From assembly GCA_027596075.1 (NCBI GenBank), contig JADGJC010000278.1, forward strand, positions 1 to 34,356: a stretch of 34,356 bases of DNA, given 5' to 3'. Under the pieces are notes generated by a model. The model ran no database searches and was not told where the DNA came from. It saw only the letters and a list, made by a program, of their open reading frames with translations. Shown here piece after piece: positions 1 through 9,646 of this stretch. The position numbers were made by a program, and so were the translations under genes. Source of the DNA: Rhizophlyctis rosea. Taxonomy: Eukaryota > Chytridiomycota > Chytridiomycetes > Rhizophlyctidales > Rhizophlyctidaceae. Each line of letters opens with the position of its first letter. Within the stretch, counting starts at the first letter, position 1.

Positions 1-109
1 TCCCACCACATCCGGTCATGCTGGATATAATGTGCACTTCACTTCACTCGCAAGCCGTTCGCTTGCGCTCATGTCTAGATGGCGCCCTCCACTTCATGCC
101 TTCGCCGCT

Positions 110-612
110 CCGCGTGAACATATTCTCTCCCGCGTCCTCAGCAACACACTCACCAATGAGGTTCCTTCCCATTCTCAAAATCCACCATCCGCTTCCGGAA
201 TCACGGCAACATCCTCCAACACATTCTTCTTAGCTTCTTCACTCTTTGCACGTCCATTCCACTCCCCCAACGGCCACGGCAAAACCCCGTGAAAGATATT
301 CTGGTACCTTCCAAAAGCCTTCCACCAATCTCCTTATCGTCAAGGGATATGACGACGCCGATGAGGAGGTGGAATGTGATGCGGAGGGTGAGCTGTTTGG
401 TTTCCTGTTGGAGGTCGATGGAGCCGTTTTGGGCGGATTCAACAGGTGAAGTCGGAGTTGATGAGCGTGAGCATGGGGGGTAGGTTGGAGCGTAAAAATT
501 CGAGTTTGGCGGCGGAGGCGAGGTGCCGGCGCGTGCCGGTGTGTTCGGCGCCGTCTTGGTTGATGATCCAGCCTTCCAGCCGTTTCAGGAAGGGAGCGCG
601 ACCTCCGCCTCT
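110..612 (-). pseudogene. Cytochrome P450 remnant, frame-broken
   Basis: Read right to left, three pieces in different frames look like the middle of a cytochrome P450. About 612-440 gives a C-helix-like stretch with GWIINQDGAEHTGTRRHLAS, ending at a TGA. About 446-200 continues in another frame with VESAQNGSIDLQQETKQLTL followed by a hydrophobic GVVISL, like the D/E-helix region. About 270-110 has SVLLRTREN, like the H/I-helix approach. No haem-binding Cys region is seen; it would lie beyond the left edge. Intact P450s are about 500 residues haem monooxygenases on the ER membrane. The frame changes have no credible splice sites, so I call it a decaying copy. The family call rests on pattern memory only. 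A badly assembled live gene is the alternative. Confidence 0.45.
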
Positions 613-935
613 GCATGATGTGATAGTATGGTAAATCTTCGAGCATATGATAAGGACAACAATAACAAAATAACAGAATCACCCATCGCGCAACATAAAC
701 TAGCTCCTCTCTCTCCATCAACCGCGCTCCGCGCAGAAGAAGTCAGCTCCGCTGACGACCGCGGACGGCAATACGTGGCACGCTTCGCCCATACCATTCC
801 CGCCATCAATACACACAAATGACACAATGCACACGTACCCAGACAGAAAACTATTCTTCTTCTGAACGAGCAGCCATCTTCCAACGGTAGAACCAGAGAC
901 GGCGTTAGCATGAAGAAAAGCAACATATAGCGTAC

Positions 936-1036
936 ATCTCGTCCTTCCATTGAGCGAGATCCATGTTTTGACCAGAGATGAGGGAGCGAGTGAGAGGGTC
1001 GAACTGTTTCTCGAAGTAGTAGACTGTTGCGACCGC
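936..1036 (-). other. Possible isolated exon, function unknown
   Basis: An open stretch begins after a plausible acceptor (acatatag) and reads AVATVYYFEKQFDPLTRSLI, then ends at a plausible GTACGC donor that is followed by a CTAAC branch-like site. Upstream on the same strand a hydrophobic stretch (FRLLAAVWFMVGG) could be a preceding exon. Downstream continuations in two frames are both possible. I do not recognise the protein and cannot close a gene model. Confidence 0.2.
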
Positions 1037-1099
1037 CTATATGTTGGAAATGCTAAAATGAGTTTATAGGTAGGGACAGGCAAGAAAGAAACTGTCATG

Positions 1100-2880
1100 C
1101 TTTCGCACGCAGGCTGTGAACCTCCGACCATGAACCAAACGGCAGCAAGTAATCTGAATCCTCCACCGCGCGCTCAAAGTCATATATGATCGTTTGAAAC
1201 TGTTGACTTGAGGACAGGAATATTTCCAAAGTCATGCACTCTCCGTTGTATAACCTTGTCAAGTCCGCCTACCTTTGCTTGAGGGCTGCACACGCAATAT
1301 CACATTCGACCATGAGGTGGAATACCAGAAAGTCAAGCTTGAAGTCGACGCTCTCGTCTTGGCCATGGCATGCTTTCTTCAACATGGGAAAACGAGCCTT
1401 GACATGGTTCAACCATGTGGGATTTCTGGCAAAGGCGAGACGCTTTGTCTGCACATAGATCCAGGACCTACGCACGATTGATGAGTATGAATGTCAAGAA
1501 AGATCCATTGCAAATGGCCAGTATGTCTCACAACCTTTCCGGTGCTACTTTGAGCAGAAAGCCCAAGACAGCGAGGTGTAAGGCTGGTTTGCTGAAGGTT
1601 TCGGCGGTTTCCAGTAAGGCCGATCCGCGAGTACAAACATGTTGTCCAATGGTGAGCCTATGTTTGACTATTTAGCAACATTCCGGCCGGTTGGGTATCA
1701 CACAAGTTGCTTACGAGTTGGAGAAAATAAATGCCCATGCGGTGGGTTTCACATGAATTTGGTTGAAGATGATCCTCCGTTTGGACGCGGCAAAGCGGGC
1801 TAGGAGCCGCAAATCGAGGAAAAGCAAGTCGCTATGCGATACAGACTGGTAAGTAATAGGTGATGAAAACCCACTAGCAATTCATAATTGAAAACCCTAC
1901 ACCTATTCATATTCCACATTCTTCATTCTTATTACCTGATGACACGGCAGTTGCGACGCTTACCTTCGTCACGAGAAAGTTCAGACTTTGATCCAATGAT
2001 GAGAAAAGTATGGGCCAGAATCCTGGACTTAAAAACGGCATGTTGCACACTACACTCCGACTATCTTACTTCACTAAAGAACATCTCAAAGATGTTCGAC
2101 AGCATCTCCCACGTCATAACCGCTAGCAATCCAAATAGGAAAACATGGACAAGCACATCGAGAGGCAGCTATGGGAATGGGTACTTGGATACTTTCAGCA
2201 GCCTGTGCAACATATTTGGTCAATGAGTGCGGAGGTCACGGTCGATTCTTACTACCCACCCGACATTCATCAAGACAGCCGCCATCCACGCAAAAAGAAG
2301 TGGAATACCACAAAAGCAGCGAGATACGACCCGCCGAATTTCATACTGCTGAAGGCGCTAGGAAGGCGCCATATGAAAATGAAAGACGTTTGCAGCAGTC
2401 GTGCGCGCAAGGGTTTCCTTGAACGAGAGTGTCAGCGTACATAATCATCAAACTTTGACAGGTCGCTGCGCTGATCATACTGGACGCTTTCGTCCCCTCA
2501 CCGTGCGCCAACTCGTTTCCTCCATGTTCTCATTCACTTCAATAGAATGGACCTCCTGCGCGTCCCACAGAGAGTTTCTGGCCTTGATCTTGATGACGCT
2601 TGGACAGTAAAATTCATCTTGTGGTGTGTTGAGTTATATTTTACTTTCTCGTGGTTCACGAAGCCCGACATGCAGTCTCTGTGTACGCAATTGAGAAAAG
2701 TAAACACAGGAGGACGTGAGCAAGTGTCGCCCTTCACATTATATTCAACACGGCCCCTTCAATATACTTTTTGACCGTTACCTTGCCAACCTTCTATTCC
2801 ATAGAAAAGAAGGTAGAGCTGACGTTTGTTTGTGTGAAGATGTTAGGAGAGTCATCGTCAGTCGCTCACAACCAGTGTTA
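1100..2880. other. Gene-poor stretch, no supported gene
   Basis: Only short open frames occur on both strands, the longest about 110 codons, with no recognisable family, no convincing exon chain and no clear repeat. I see nothing here that I can support as a gene. Confidence 0.4.
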
Positions 2881-3640
2881 CTCAGAGCTCTCATCTACGT
2901 GATACACCAAGTGTGGGGTTGATGAGAGGGTGTGGTTGGTGTGAATGGGGAAAAGTGGGATGGTGGTATGTGCAAGATGGCCGCGTTCAAAAACTGGTGT
3001 AAAAATAGGCCTGGGAAACACTTTGGTGAGCTTCGCCACCTGGACCCATTTAACCGTGTTTGGTATATGGGTGGCAACAGCCACTTGCGGTGCAGTCAGG
3101 GTCCTATGGAGTGCATCATTCATACGGTTATCAAGTGGCCGTATCGTTGACCACCCAATGACACCTCCAAATTCTGCACCTGACGAACAGCCGAGAATTC
3201 GCCAAAATACTTGCGGGTAAAAGGAAGGAGGATACCTGAAAACCTGGAATCGCAACCCTTGGAAACCACAACTCTAATGAAAACGCAAAGTAGACCATCA
3301 ACCAATATTGCACAGAGGAAGAGCAGAATTGATGCATTGAAGGGGAGAAGACAATGGCATTTGTAGATTTGGCTGAATGACTCCAGCTCAGGATAAAAGC
3401 CGTGAGAAGGTGTCCCCTTTTCTGGAGTAACAGCTCACGGTCATGTCTTGGGCTGGACTGACGTCCGCGGCCTGATTCAAGTGGTCAGTCGCCGATGAAA
3501 GCCATTCCGCAAACAGCGCGCTGATTTCAGCGCAGTCTATTGAGCCCAGTTGGGATCTCACACCGCCACTCAGGATGTTAATGAAATGGCTTTGAAAGAC
3601 CCATTTTGAAACCAAGGAGTTCAACATACGTGCGTACTGG
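2878..3640 (-). other. Possible multi-exon membrane-protein gene, unresolved
   Basis: Two stretches on the minus strand have protein-like composition. The first, 3627-3388, contains WVFQSHFINILSGG. The second, 3337-2878, includes hydrophobic segments such as NASILLFLCAILVDGLLCVF and, in another frame, ILGCSSGAEFGGVIGW. A donor GTGAGC, a CTGAG-like branch site and a TTCAG acceptor could join them. Frames after the join conflict, so no single model holds. It could be a diverged membrane protein, a decayed gene or chance. Confidence 0.2.
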
Positions 3641-3642
3641 AT

Positions 3643-4165
3643 GGTTAACCTTCATGGGGAATGAAAGTGAACTTCGATATAATATTCGCTGCCCCTTTGA
3701 CCGGTCTACATCTTTTCAATGGATTTGAGTAGGGGCATGTCTGTTGAAAGCCGAATGATGGTGAACTATGTATAGATGGGTGAAGCGAGAGGACACTCTG
3801 GTGAAGGCTCGTAGCACTTCTGACGTGCAAATCGATTGTCAAGTATGAGTACAACGGCGAAAAACTGGTCGAACCCCCTGGTCCACTCGTACGACGAAGA
3901 TGGTCCTGACGCAAAGATCGATTCCATCAATCAAACATCATAACCACTGGTAGTACTACTTGCGCCGTGGGGCATGAACAATTTCAAGACACCCAGCAGC
4001 TCCCATTTGGAACACAATCTAACATTTGAACGTGATCGGATTCCTTATCATGTAAGACATGTATGAACTTCATGTAAAACTTGCACCCTCGTTTACATAG
4101 CAAAACTATACAAAATACATAGATACAGAATAAATTGCCATTCTACATCAGAAACGCCCGTCGCA
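3643..4165. other. Intergenic, 3' flank of the FSP1-like gene
   Basis: No recognisable coding or RNA feature. An AT-rich stretch with several AATAAA-like words near 4100-4135 lies just beyond the stop of the minus-strand gene at 4166 and may hold its polyadenylation signal. Confidence 0.35.
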
Positions 4166-5606
4166 TCACAACTCGGCAGTTTTCTCGTTCAAGTTGAAAC
4201 CCATCCATGTCCACATGCGAGTTGCCCCCACATTCAATGTGAAGAAGCTCTTGAGAAACCAGCTGCTCAATGTGAACGGCCACCCAAAGAAAATCATTTG
4301 CGCCGCGCCTTGATGCTGCGTTGATTGGAAAAGAGACAATGCTAGTCAGTACGGTATAACGAATACATTAGGGCTCAACAATTTCACTAGTACCCACCAG
4401 CCCAAGGTACAGGATGATCTTTGGTGTGCCATATGTATAAGGCACCAGCTCCAGCACCTTCCCATCCTTCCCCGTCTCCTTTGCGGCAATCATTCGTCGC
4501 ACATTCCCAATAATCGACTGCCCATGAGCGAATGCCGTTCGCCCGTTTTTGACTTCCGGGGTGTTGGTAACATCTCCCGATGCAAACACATGAGGGAAAC
4601 GGTCGTCTTCAATTTGGAGTGTGCGCTTCACCCGAACGTATCCGCTTTCGTCCACCACCGTTGGAGACAGGGTCGAAAGGACAGCTGAGTTAGGTTTGCC
4701 GCCGGTGGCCATGATCTTTGCGCAATGTCAGAACCAAAGGCATGCAGGATCGGCTAAATGAAAGAACATACCAACAAATCAAACTCAACCACCTCCCCAC
4801 TCTTCCCCAACTTCACACTACTCATAACCCCCTCCCTATACCCCTCCGGCACCACAACCCGTTCCCCCAAAATCTGCCTAACCCCGTACCCATCCAAAAT
4901 CCTCCACGCCCGTTCAGCCAACCTGGGACTAAACGGCAAAAGATACCTCTCCCTAGAATGCACCAACGTAACCCTCTTCCCCGGATAATGCTCCTTAATC
5001 TCCGCCGCCAACTCCAACCCAACAGCCCCACCCCCAACAACTAACACCGACGTCGCCCCCTCCACCTTCTTCTGATACCCCTTCAAAAATTCCACACCCT
5101 CCGCTTTCGTACTCGCCATCCCCAAATTAACAGGCAAGATCTGCTGTGTACCCGCTGAATAGATCAAATACTCGTACGGAATCGTATCCGACTCAAACTC
5201 CGGCACGACCCGATCTAACTTCAATGTCGTGGACGTGATACTCGTCACAAGCGCATGCACGACGGTACCAATATGCGGCGAAGGGAACATATTAGTGTAC
5301 GGGATGAACAGTTCCTTCTCGAATCCGCCAATGATGGACGCGCGTGGGAAGGCAAATTGGTAATGGTGATGGCTGTTTTTGTCGATGATTATGAGACGGT
5401 AACCTTTTGGGAGGGGGTTGCGGCGGACTTCGGACGCGATGTACAGTGCTGAATTCAAATGATGAGTTTCGGGGTCATAAAGATGCTCGATATCAGTAAG
5501 ACCTACCCGTCCATGCACCACCGATGATAACGACATTCTTGTATGCGTGAAGGTCAACGGGTCCCGTGGGGATTTCCGGAGGTTTAGATGAGAAGGCAGA
5601 CCCCAT
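4166..5606 (-). CDS. FSP1/AIFM2-like NAD(P)H-quinone oxidoreductase
   Basis: Four exons in coding order: 5606-5507, 5448-4772, 4715-4398 and 4315-4166, giving 414 residues with all phases consistent. The protein is a two-dinucleotide-domain flavoprotein of the AMID/FSP1 branch of the AIF family, which uses NAD(P)H to reduce quinones at membranes. The N-terminal FAD site is KNVVIIGGAWTA (residues 23-34), the NAD(P) site is VVGGGAVGLE (170-179), and the second FAD motif is VFASGDVTN (302-310). The C-terminal exon carries the Trp-rich tail (ATRMWTWMGFNLNEKTAEL) typical of this branch, which supports the last intron. The protein starts MGSAFS, a Gly2/Ser6 N-myristoylation pattern like that of animal FSP1. 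The first Gly motif is shorter than the usual GxGxxG. The human homologue has 373 residues. Confidence 0.88.
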
Positions 5607-5700
5607 GATAAGACAAACGTGATGGATTCGACAATATACTAACAATCCTTTTGTTCCCAACAGCTCCTCAACAACCTCACCTGCCAAACCCTTGCATCAA

Positions 5701-5707
5701 TATATAT
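5701..5707 (-). promoter_or_regulatory. Possible TATA box of the FSP1-like gene
   Basis: TATATAT about 95 bases upstream of the start codon at 5606 on the minus strand, in otherwise GC-balanced sequence. Position is plausible if the 5' leader is about 60-70 bases; no other promoter signal is evident. Confidence 0.3.
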
Positions 5708-6615
5708 GTCATTCTCACTTTTAAACTTTTCTCTGACCCCTCACTTCTTGCGCAGTTCGGAGTCGGAGCAGCCTCCATCTGGCCTATGTGGCGCTGTACG
5801 GGACTCTGGACGAATGAAAGGGCCCAGCCGGTGGTGGCACAGTGACATTGACTGCGGAATGGGGGAAAGATGGAAGATGAGGGCGACTTCGAACTTTCTA
5901 AAGCAATGCACCGAAATTCACCCCGATGTAAATAATTCGCGAAGTGCTGTCTTTGCGTTACTCCATATCAATCGCCGTGATATATCCTGGCAGTTTGCAA
6001 ATGTCAACTTGATTTAAAGCAGCAGAGCATGTTGAGTGATAAAAGTACCCGAAAACCTAAAATGCGAATACGAAGATCAGCAAAGATCAGTGCCAGTATT
6101 CTGTCCAGGAGCTCAATGTTCATTGAAAATGTTACCGGCAAGGCTATGCTGATGTAGCCGCTGACTTGCAGTCAGACTCACCCCATTCTTTCCCAGAAAC
6201 CTGTCAGCCCAATTTTGAGGCCATCGAAAAGAAGCTTGTATACCTTCCTCTGCGGCCTTGACCCCAAGTATGGAAATGAGTTTCATCATCATGGACTAAC
6301 CACAGGCAGTGATAAAATCCCGGAACTCGTCATGATGTGTAGAATTCTGACCTTAAGCGACTTCAAGAAGCTTTATTGCATTTGCAATGGGTATCATTCG
6401 GGTATATCTCACAAAACGACACGAAAACATACATGTACAAACCAAAGGCAACAATCGAAAAGTACAGAAACCGACAACCAAGTCTATCCTCATACCACGA
6501 AATCATCACGTCCCCATTTCATCATATTCCACCACAAACTCCAACCGCCATCCCTCATATCCCGCTACCCACTTCATTCCCTACCCGTGCTCTCAAACCA
6601 CCCCTCCACTCCGTC
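5708..6615. other. Intergenic between two minus-strand genes
   Basis: Upstream of the FSP1-like gene and downstream of the 6616-8757 gene. Open frames here are short, and those at 6376-6765 run antisense into the neighbouring coding region, so they look like shadows. No RNA gene or repeat was recognised. Confidence 0.4.
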
Positions 6616-8757
6616 CTACTCATACCCCTCCTCCTCCACATCAAACTCCAACAAACTCTCAACCCTCTGAATCCCCGCAACAAGACTACTATACTTCAAC
6701 TCCTCCAACTCAGCACTCATCTTCCGCGCACTAGCCGCCAACTTCCGTGTCCGATCCCTCACTAAAACCTCCACATCCTTCTCCTTCCGTCTCCGTTCAG
6801 ATGCCGTCGACCCAATAGTTGTTGACGATGCGGCTAGGTTTGGTGGTAGGGATACTGTTAATGATAGTGAAGAATGGTTGCGGTGCCGGGATTGGGCTGT
6901 GGTGGGATGTCCGTGGGAGAAGGAGGGTGGACGAGAATGCGGAGGTGATATCGGGATGTTATGTCCTCCTACGCCTGCACTCCCACCACCATCACTCCCC
7001 TGCCCCATAACATTAGGACTACTCCGCGGCCCTCCACCCCTCCCCCAAATCCTCCTCTTCTCACTCGAACTACTCAACGCAGAACTCTGCGACGGCGAGC
7101 GGGATATGCCAGGCATTGGAACAGAGAGCTTCGTAGTCGCCGGGTTACCGTCCGCATTTGTAAACGACGAAGTCGGCGACGGGCCCTGAGTTGGTGACCC
7201 AAGATGAAGATGAGCATCATCGATTGTTGCGGATATCACGCCCACGTCTCGCATAGCAAGCGAAAATGGAGTTGTTGCAGATGGGACTTGATAACCGGCA
7301 TTGGCAAGATGAGCGTTTGTAAACGACCCATCAGGCGACAGGTATATCGTGCTTTTGCTTTGTGTTGGGGGCGAGACGGGCGTGACGCTGAACATACTAG
7401 CCGAAGGCATTTGGTTTTGATGGGAAGGCAAGAGGATGGAGTTGCTTAGGAATTGAAGAGGTAGGCCTTCTGAGTTAAGGTTCGATGTTGATGGGAGGTT
7501 CATAGCACCTAGTTCGTTCATGTCAACTGTGGACTGAACTTGCATGCCATTGAACGCAAATATAGGTTTAGGAGAAAGCGGGGAAAGGAAGGATGTGTTC
7601 GTGGTCGTAGTCGCTGTCGTGATCGGTGTCAGGAGCGTGCCGGTTTTCATCACAGTTATTGCCGTATTAATAGGAGACGGCGGTGGAGACCTTTGGCGAG
7701 CAATGACAGTATCGGCCGGAAGCACCTCAGCAGACATAACAGCAACAGGCACAACCTTCCCACTCTTATCCGTATTCCTCCTAACCAACCCCTTCGACCC
7801 CTTCTTCTTCCCCTTCTCCAACCCACTCCCCTCCCCCTCCACCTTCCTCGCCTTCCTCGAAAACGACCTAGGCTGCAAACTCAACCAAGTCTTCTGTATC
7901 AAACTCCTCCTCCTATAATTCTGCGACGGCAACTCCGGCAACGACATACTATCCCTCCGCGCGGTATGCATCGGCACAAACGACTCGTTACTGCCCCCAC
8001 CCGTATGTATATGTGCATCCGAGGACGTATCACTAGATGCGCGATGTGACGACGTATCCGTATTGATGGAAGGCGTTAAAGACTTTTCTTCAAACCGAAT
8101 ATGATATGTACTATGTTGATTTGTGTCCTGACCCGTATGTACAGATGATGGTGAGTATATTCCGGGTATTGATAGGAGCTTTGCGTCAGGTGTTAAGGGT
8201 GGCTCGGATGCTGCTCGGCGGTGGTCTATTGCGGGAAGGCAGAGAGCGTGGAAGCCGCCGGTTGGAGTTGATGGAGATGATGGAAGGGATGGAGTTGTTG
8301 GTGAGAGGTTATCATCAGCTTGTTTTGTAAATGAAGAATATGGCGTCGTGATAGGTGTGGTTTTGATAGGGGGTAGGAGGCGAGTAGCTAAGGGCTGCTG
8401 ACGAGTGCTGATGGGGACAGTAGGAGTTGTTGGTGGTGCGGTTTGTGGTGTCATTTGGGGCCGCGGGCCAAGATGGAATGGTTGTCCTACTTCTGTGGCG
8501 TTGCCATCAATAGAAGCATTCCGATAACCGTAAGATGGAACTGGCAATTTCGGTTCTCCACCCGCTGGTGTAGCTGACGCGTCTAAATGAGCCGAAACTT
8601 GATTCTCCGACAACAAGTCATCGGGGACGACCGTATGACGCGGTTTCCGCCTACCGAACCACCAGCCTGCATTCTTCTTGTGATTCTTGTTCTTCTCACC
8701 AACAGTCCCATTTGATGTATATTCGTCCTCAATACGAGAGGGATGACTGCCCATCAT
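6616..8757 (-). CDS. 713-residue Ser/Thr/Pro-rich protein, unknown function
   Basis: One uninterrupted frame from ATG at 8757 to TAG at 6616. Most of the chain is low-complexity Ser/Thr/Pro-rich sequence and probably disordered. Two ends look structured. Residues about 22-43 hold a basic, Trp-containing patch (KNHKKNAGWWFGRRKPRH). The last ~55 residues form a charged, heptad-like helix with ERRRKEKDVEVLVRDRTRKL, followed by an acidic tail ending EEEGYE. A second basic block lies mid-protein (SFSRKARKVEGEGSGLEKGK). The second Met would give MGSHPS, a possible myristoylation signal. I recognise no family. A regulatory or scaffold protein is only a guess. An upstream exon at 8867-9121 could join it through an acceptor just before the ATG. 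Confidence 0.7.
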   Translation of the reverse strand: MMGSHPSRIEDEYTSNGTVGEKNKNHKKNAGWWFGRRKPRHTVVPDDLLSENQVSAHLDASATPAGGEPKLPVPSYGYRNASIDGNATEVGQPFHLGPRPQMTPQTAPPTTPTVPISTRQQPLATRLLPPIKTTPITTPYSSFTKQADDNLSPTTPSLPSSPSTPTGGFHALCLPAIDHRRAASEPPLTPDAKLLSIPGIYSPSSVHTGQDTNQHSTYHIRFEEKSLTPSINTDTSSHRASSDTSSDAHIHTGGGSNESFVPMHTARRDSMSLPELPSQNYRRRSLIQKTWLSLQPRSFSRKARKVEGEGSGLEKGKKKGSKGLVRRNTDKSGKVVPVAVMSAEVLPADTVIARQRSPPPSPINTAITVMKTGTLLTPITTATTTTNTSFLSPLSPKPIFAFNGMQVQSTVDMNELGAMNLPSTSNLNSEGLPLQFLSNSILLPSHQNQMPSASMFSVTPVSPPTQSKSTIYLSPDGSFTNAHLANAGYQVPSATTPFSLAMRDVGVISATIDDAHLHLGSPTQGPSPTSSFTNADGNPATTKLSVPMPGISRSPSQSSALSSSSEKRRIWGRGGGPRSSPNVMGQGSDGGGSAGVGGHNIPISPPHSRPPSFSHGHPTTAQSRHRNHSSLSLTVSLPPNLAASSTTIGSTASERRRKEKDVEVLVRDRTRKLAASARKMSAELEELKYSSLVAGIQRVESLLEFDVEEEGYE

Positions 8758-8866
8758 CTGGAGGTCAGCTTCGCCTAGCCAGCAGTCACGTCAAAAGTAA
8801 ATGTGCTTGCATCCGCCGATGGGGACAAGCTGGCATGTGGAATGTTCGTTCGATAGAAGTGACTAC

Positions 8867-9121
8867 GCAGTAAATGTCAGGGGCGATGAGTTTGGATCGA
8901 TTGGTGACTTGGTCAATGGGTGTTGCGTGGATAATGAAATGTGTGTACATTCCGATGTCAAAGTTGCCCATCTTCGTCAAGAGAGCCTCAGAGCCCGCAC
9001 AGGCGCCGAGGCTCACCAGTTCACGATCACGAAAGGGTGCGCCACGGGTTGTCAACATCAGTGGCACAGATATGCTACATGCCCAAAAGAGGCGCGTCGC
9101 GTGGGCCCAGGTGGAACCCAT
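8867..9121 (-). CDS. Putative exon with signal-anchor-like start, unknown
   Basis: ATG at 9121 opens 85 codons ending ...LIAPDIYC at a possible GTAGTC donor; unspliced, the frame runs to a stop at 8786. The start (MGSTWAHATRLFWACSISVP) resembles a signal peptide or anchor, and the downstream MGNFDIGMYTHFIIHATPID has protein-like composition and mixed codon use. It lies directly upstream of the 713-residue frame on the same strand. Splicing from 8866 to the CTCCAG before 8757 would keep phase 0 and fuse the two. No family recognised; a small independent secreted protein or chance are alternatives. Confidence 0.35.
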
Positions 9122-9646
9122 TTTATTTTGACAGGTTGAGTTTGACAGGTAGACAAATCGACCCAATGACCACACGACGGAAGGAAGGAGAAACCAATCC
9201 ACCTTGGGAGCCACTCTTTTTGTTCCCTGTCTCAATTACTGCGGAACCAGTCTCACGGTTTCACCGCACAGCCTTTTGACAGCCGAGAAGCCATGCGGTT
9301 GTGTGGGGATAAGTTCAAGATCTTCGGCTTCGCCGCTGACGCCCTCTTGGGATTGCCAAGATGATAAATAAGGACGGGTCGTGTGAGTTCCCCAGGCATG
9401 CGAAGTTTGGTTAGCTTTGAAGTGCTTAGTACCTGTCAAAGATAGAACTCAAAGCATTCAAGTCATAAGTATCCGTCTGATAGTTTTGGATACCTTTTGC
9501 AATTGCAAACCCTCGCCCGCGTTTAGACCCTGAGCACCCATAAAAATTTTGATACCGCGTGCTGTCACCTGTCAAACTAATACTTCCCACCACCTGAACT
9601 CACACACATCAAACCCAGCGACACCACCACCAACATCAAAACAACC
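9122..9646. other. Divergent intergenic region
   Basis: Lies between minus-strand frames to the left and a plus-strand gene to the right. An AT-rich word, cataaaaatttt near 9539, sits about 105 bases upstream of the ATG at 9647 and could be a TATA-type element. No RNA gene or repeat was seen. Confidence 0.3.

Noticed and set aside
1408..1422. Palindrome CATGGTTCAACCATG
   Set aside because: Isolated seven-base arms around one base occur by chance in a window this size and nothing nearby gives it a role.
7540..8049. 169-codon plus-strand frame inside the 713-residue gene
   Set aside because: Antisense to a longer frame, Arg-rich in the way shadow frames are, and without a start context or splice partners.
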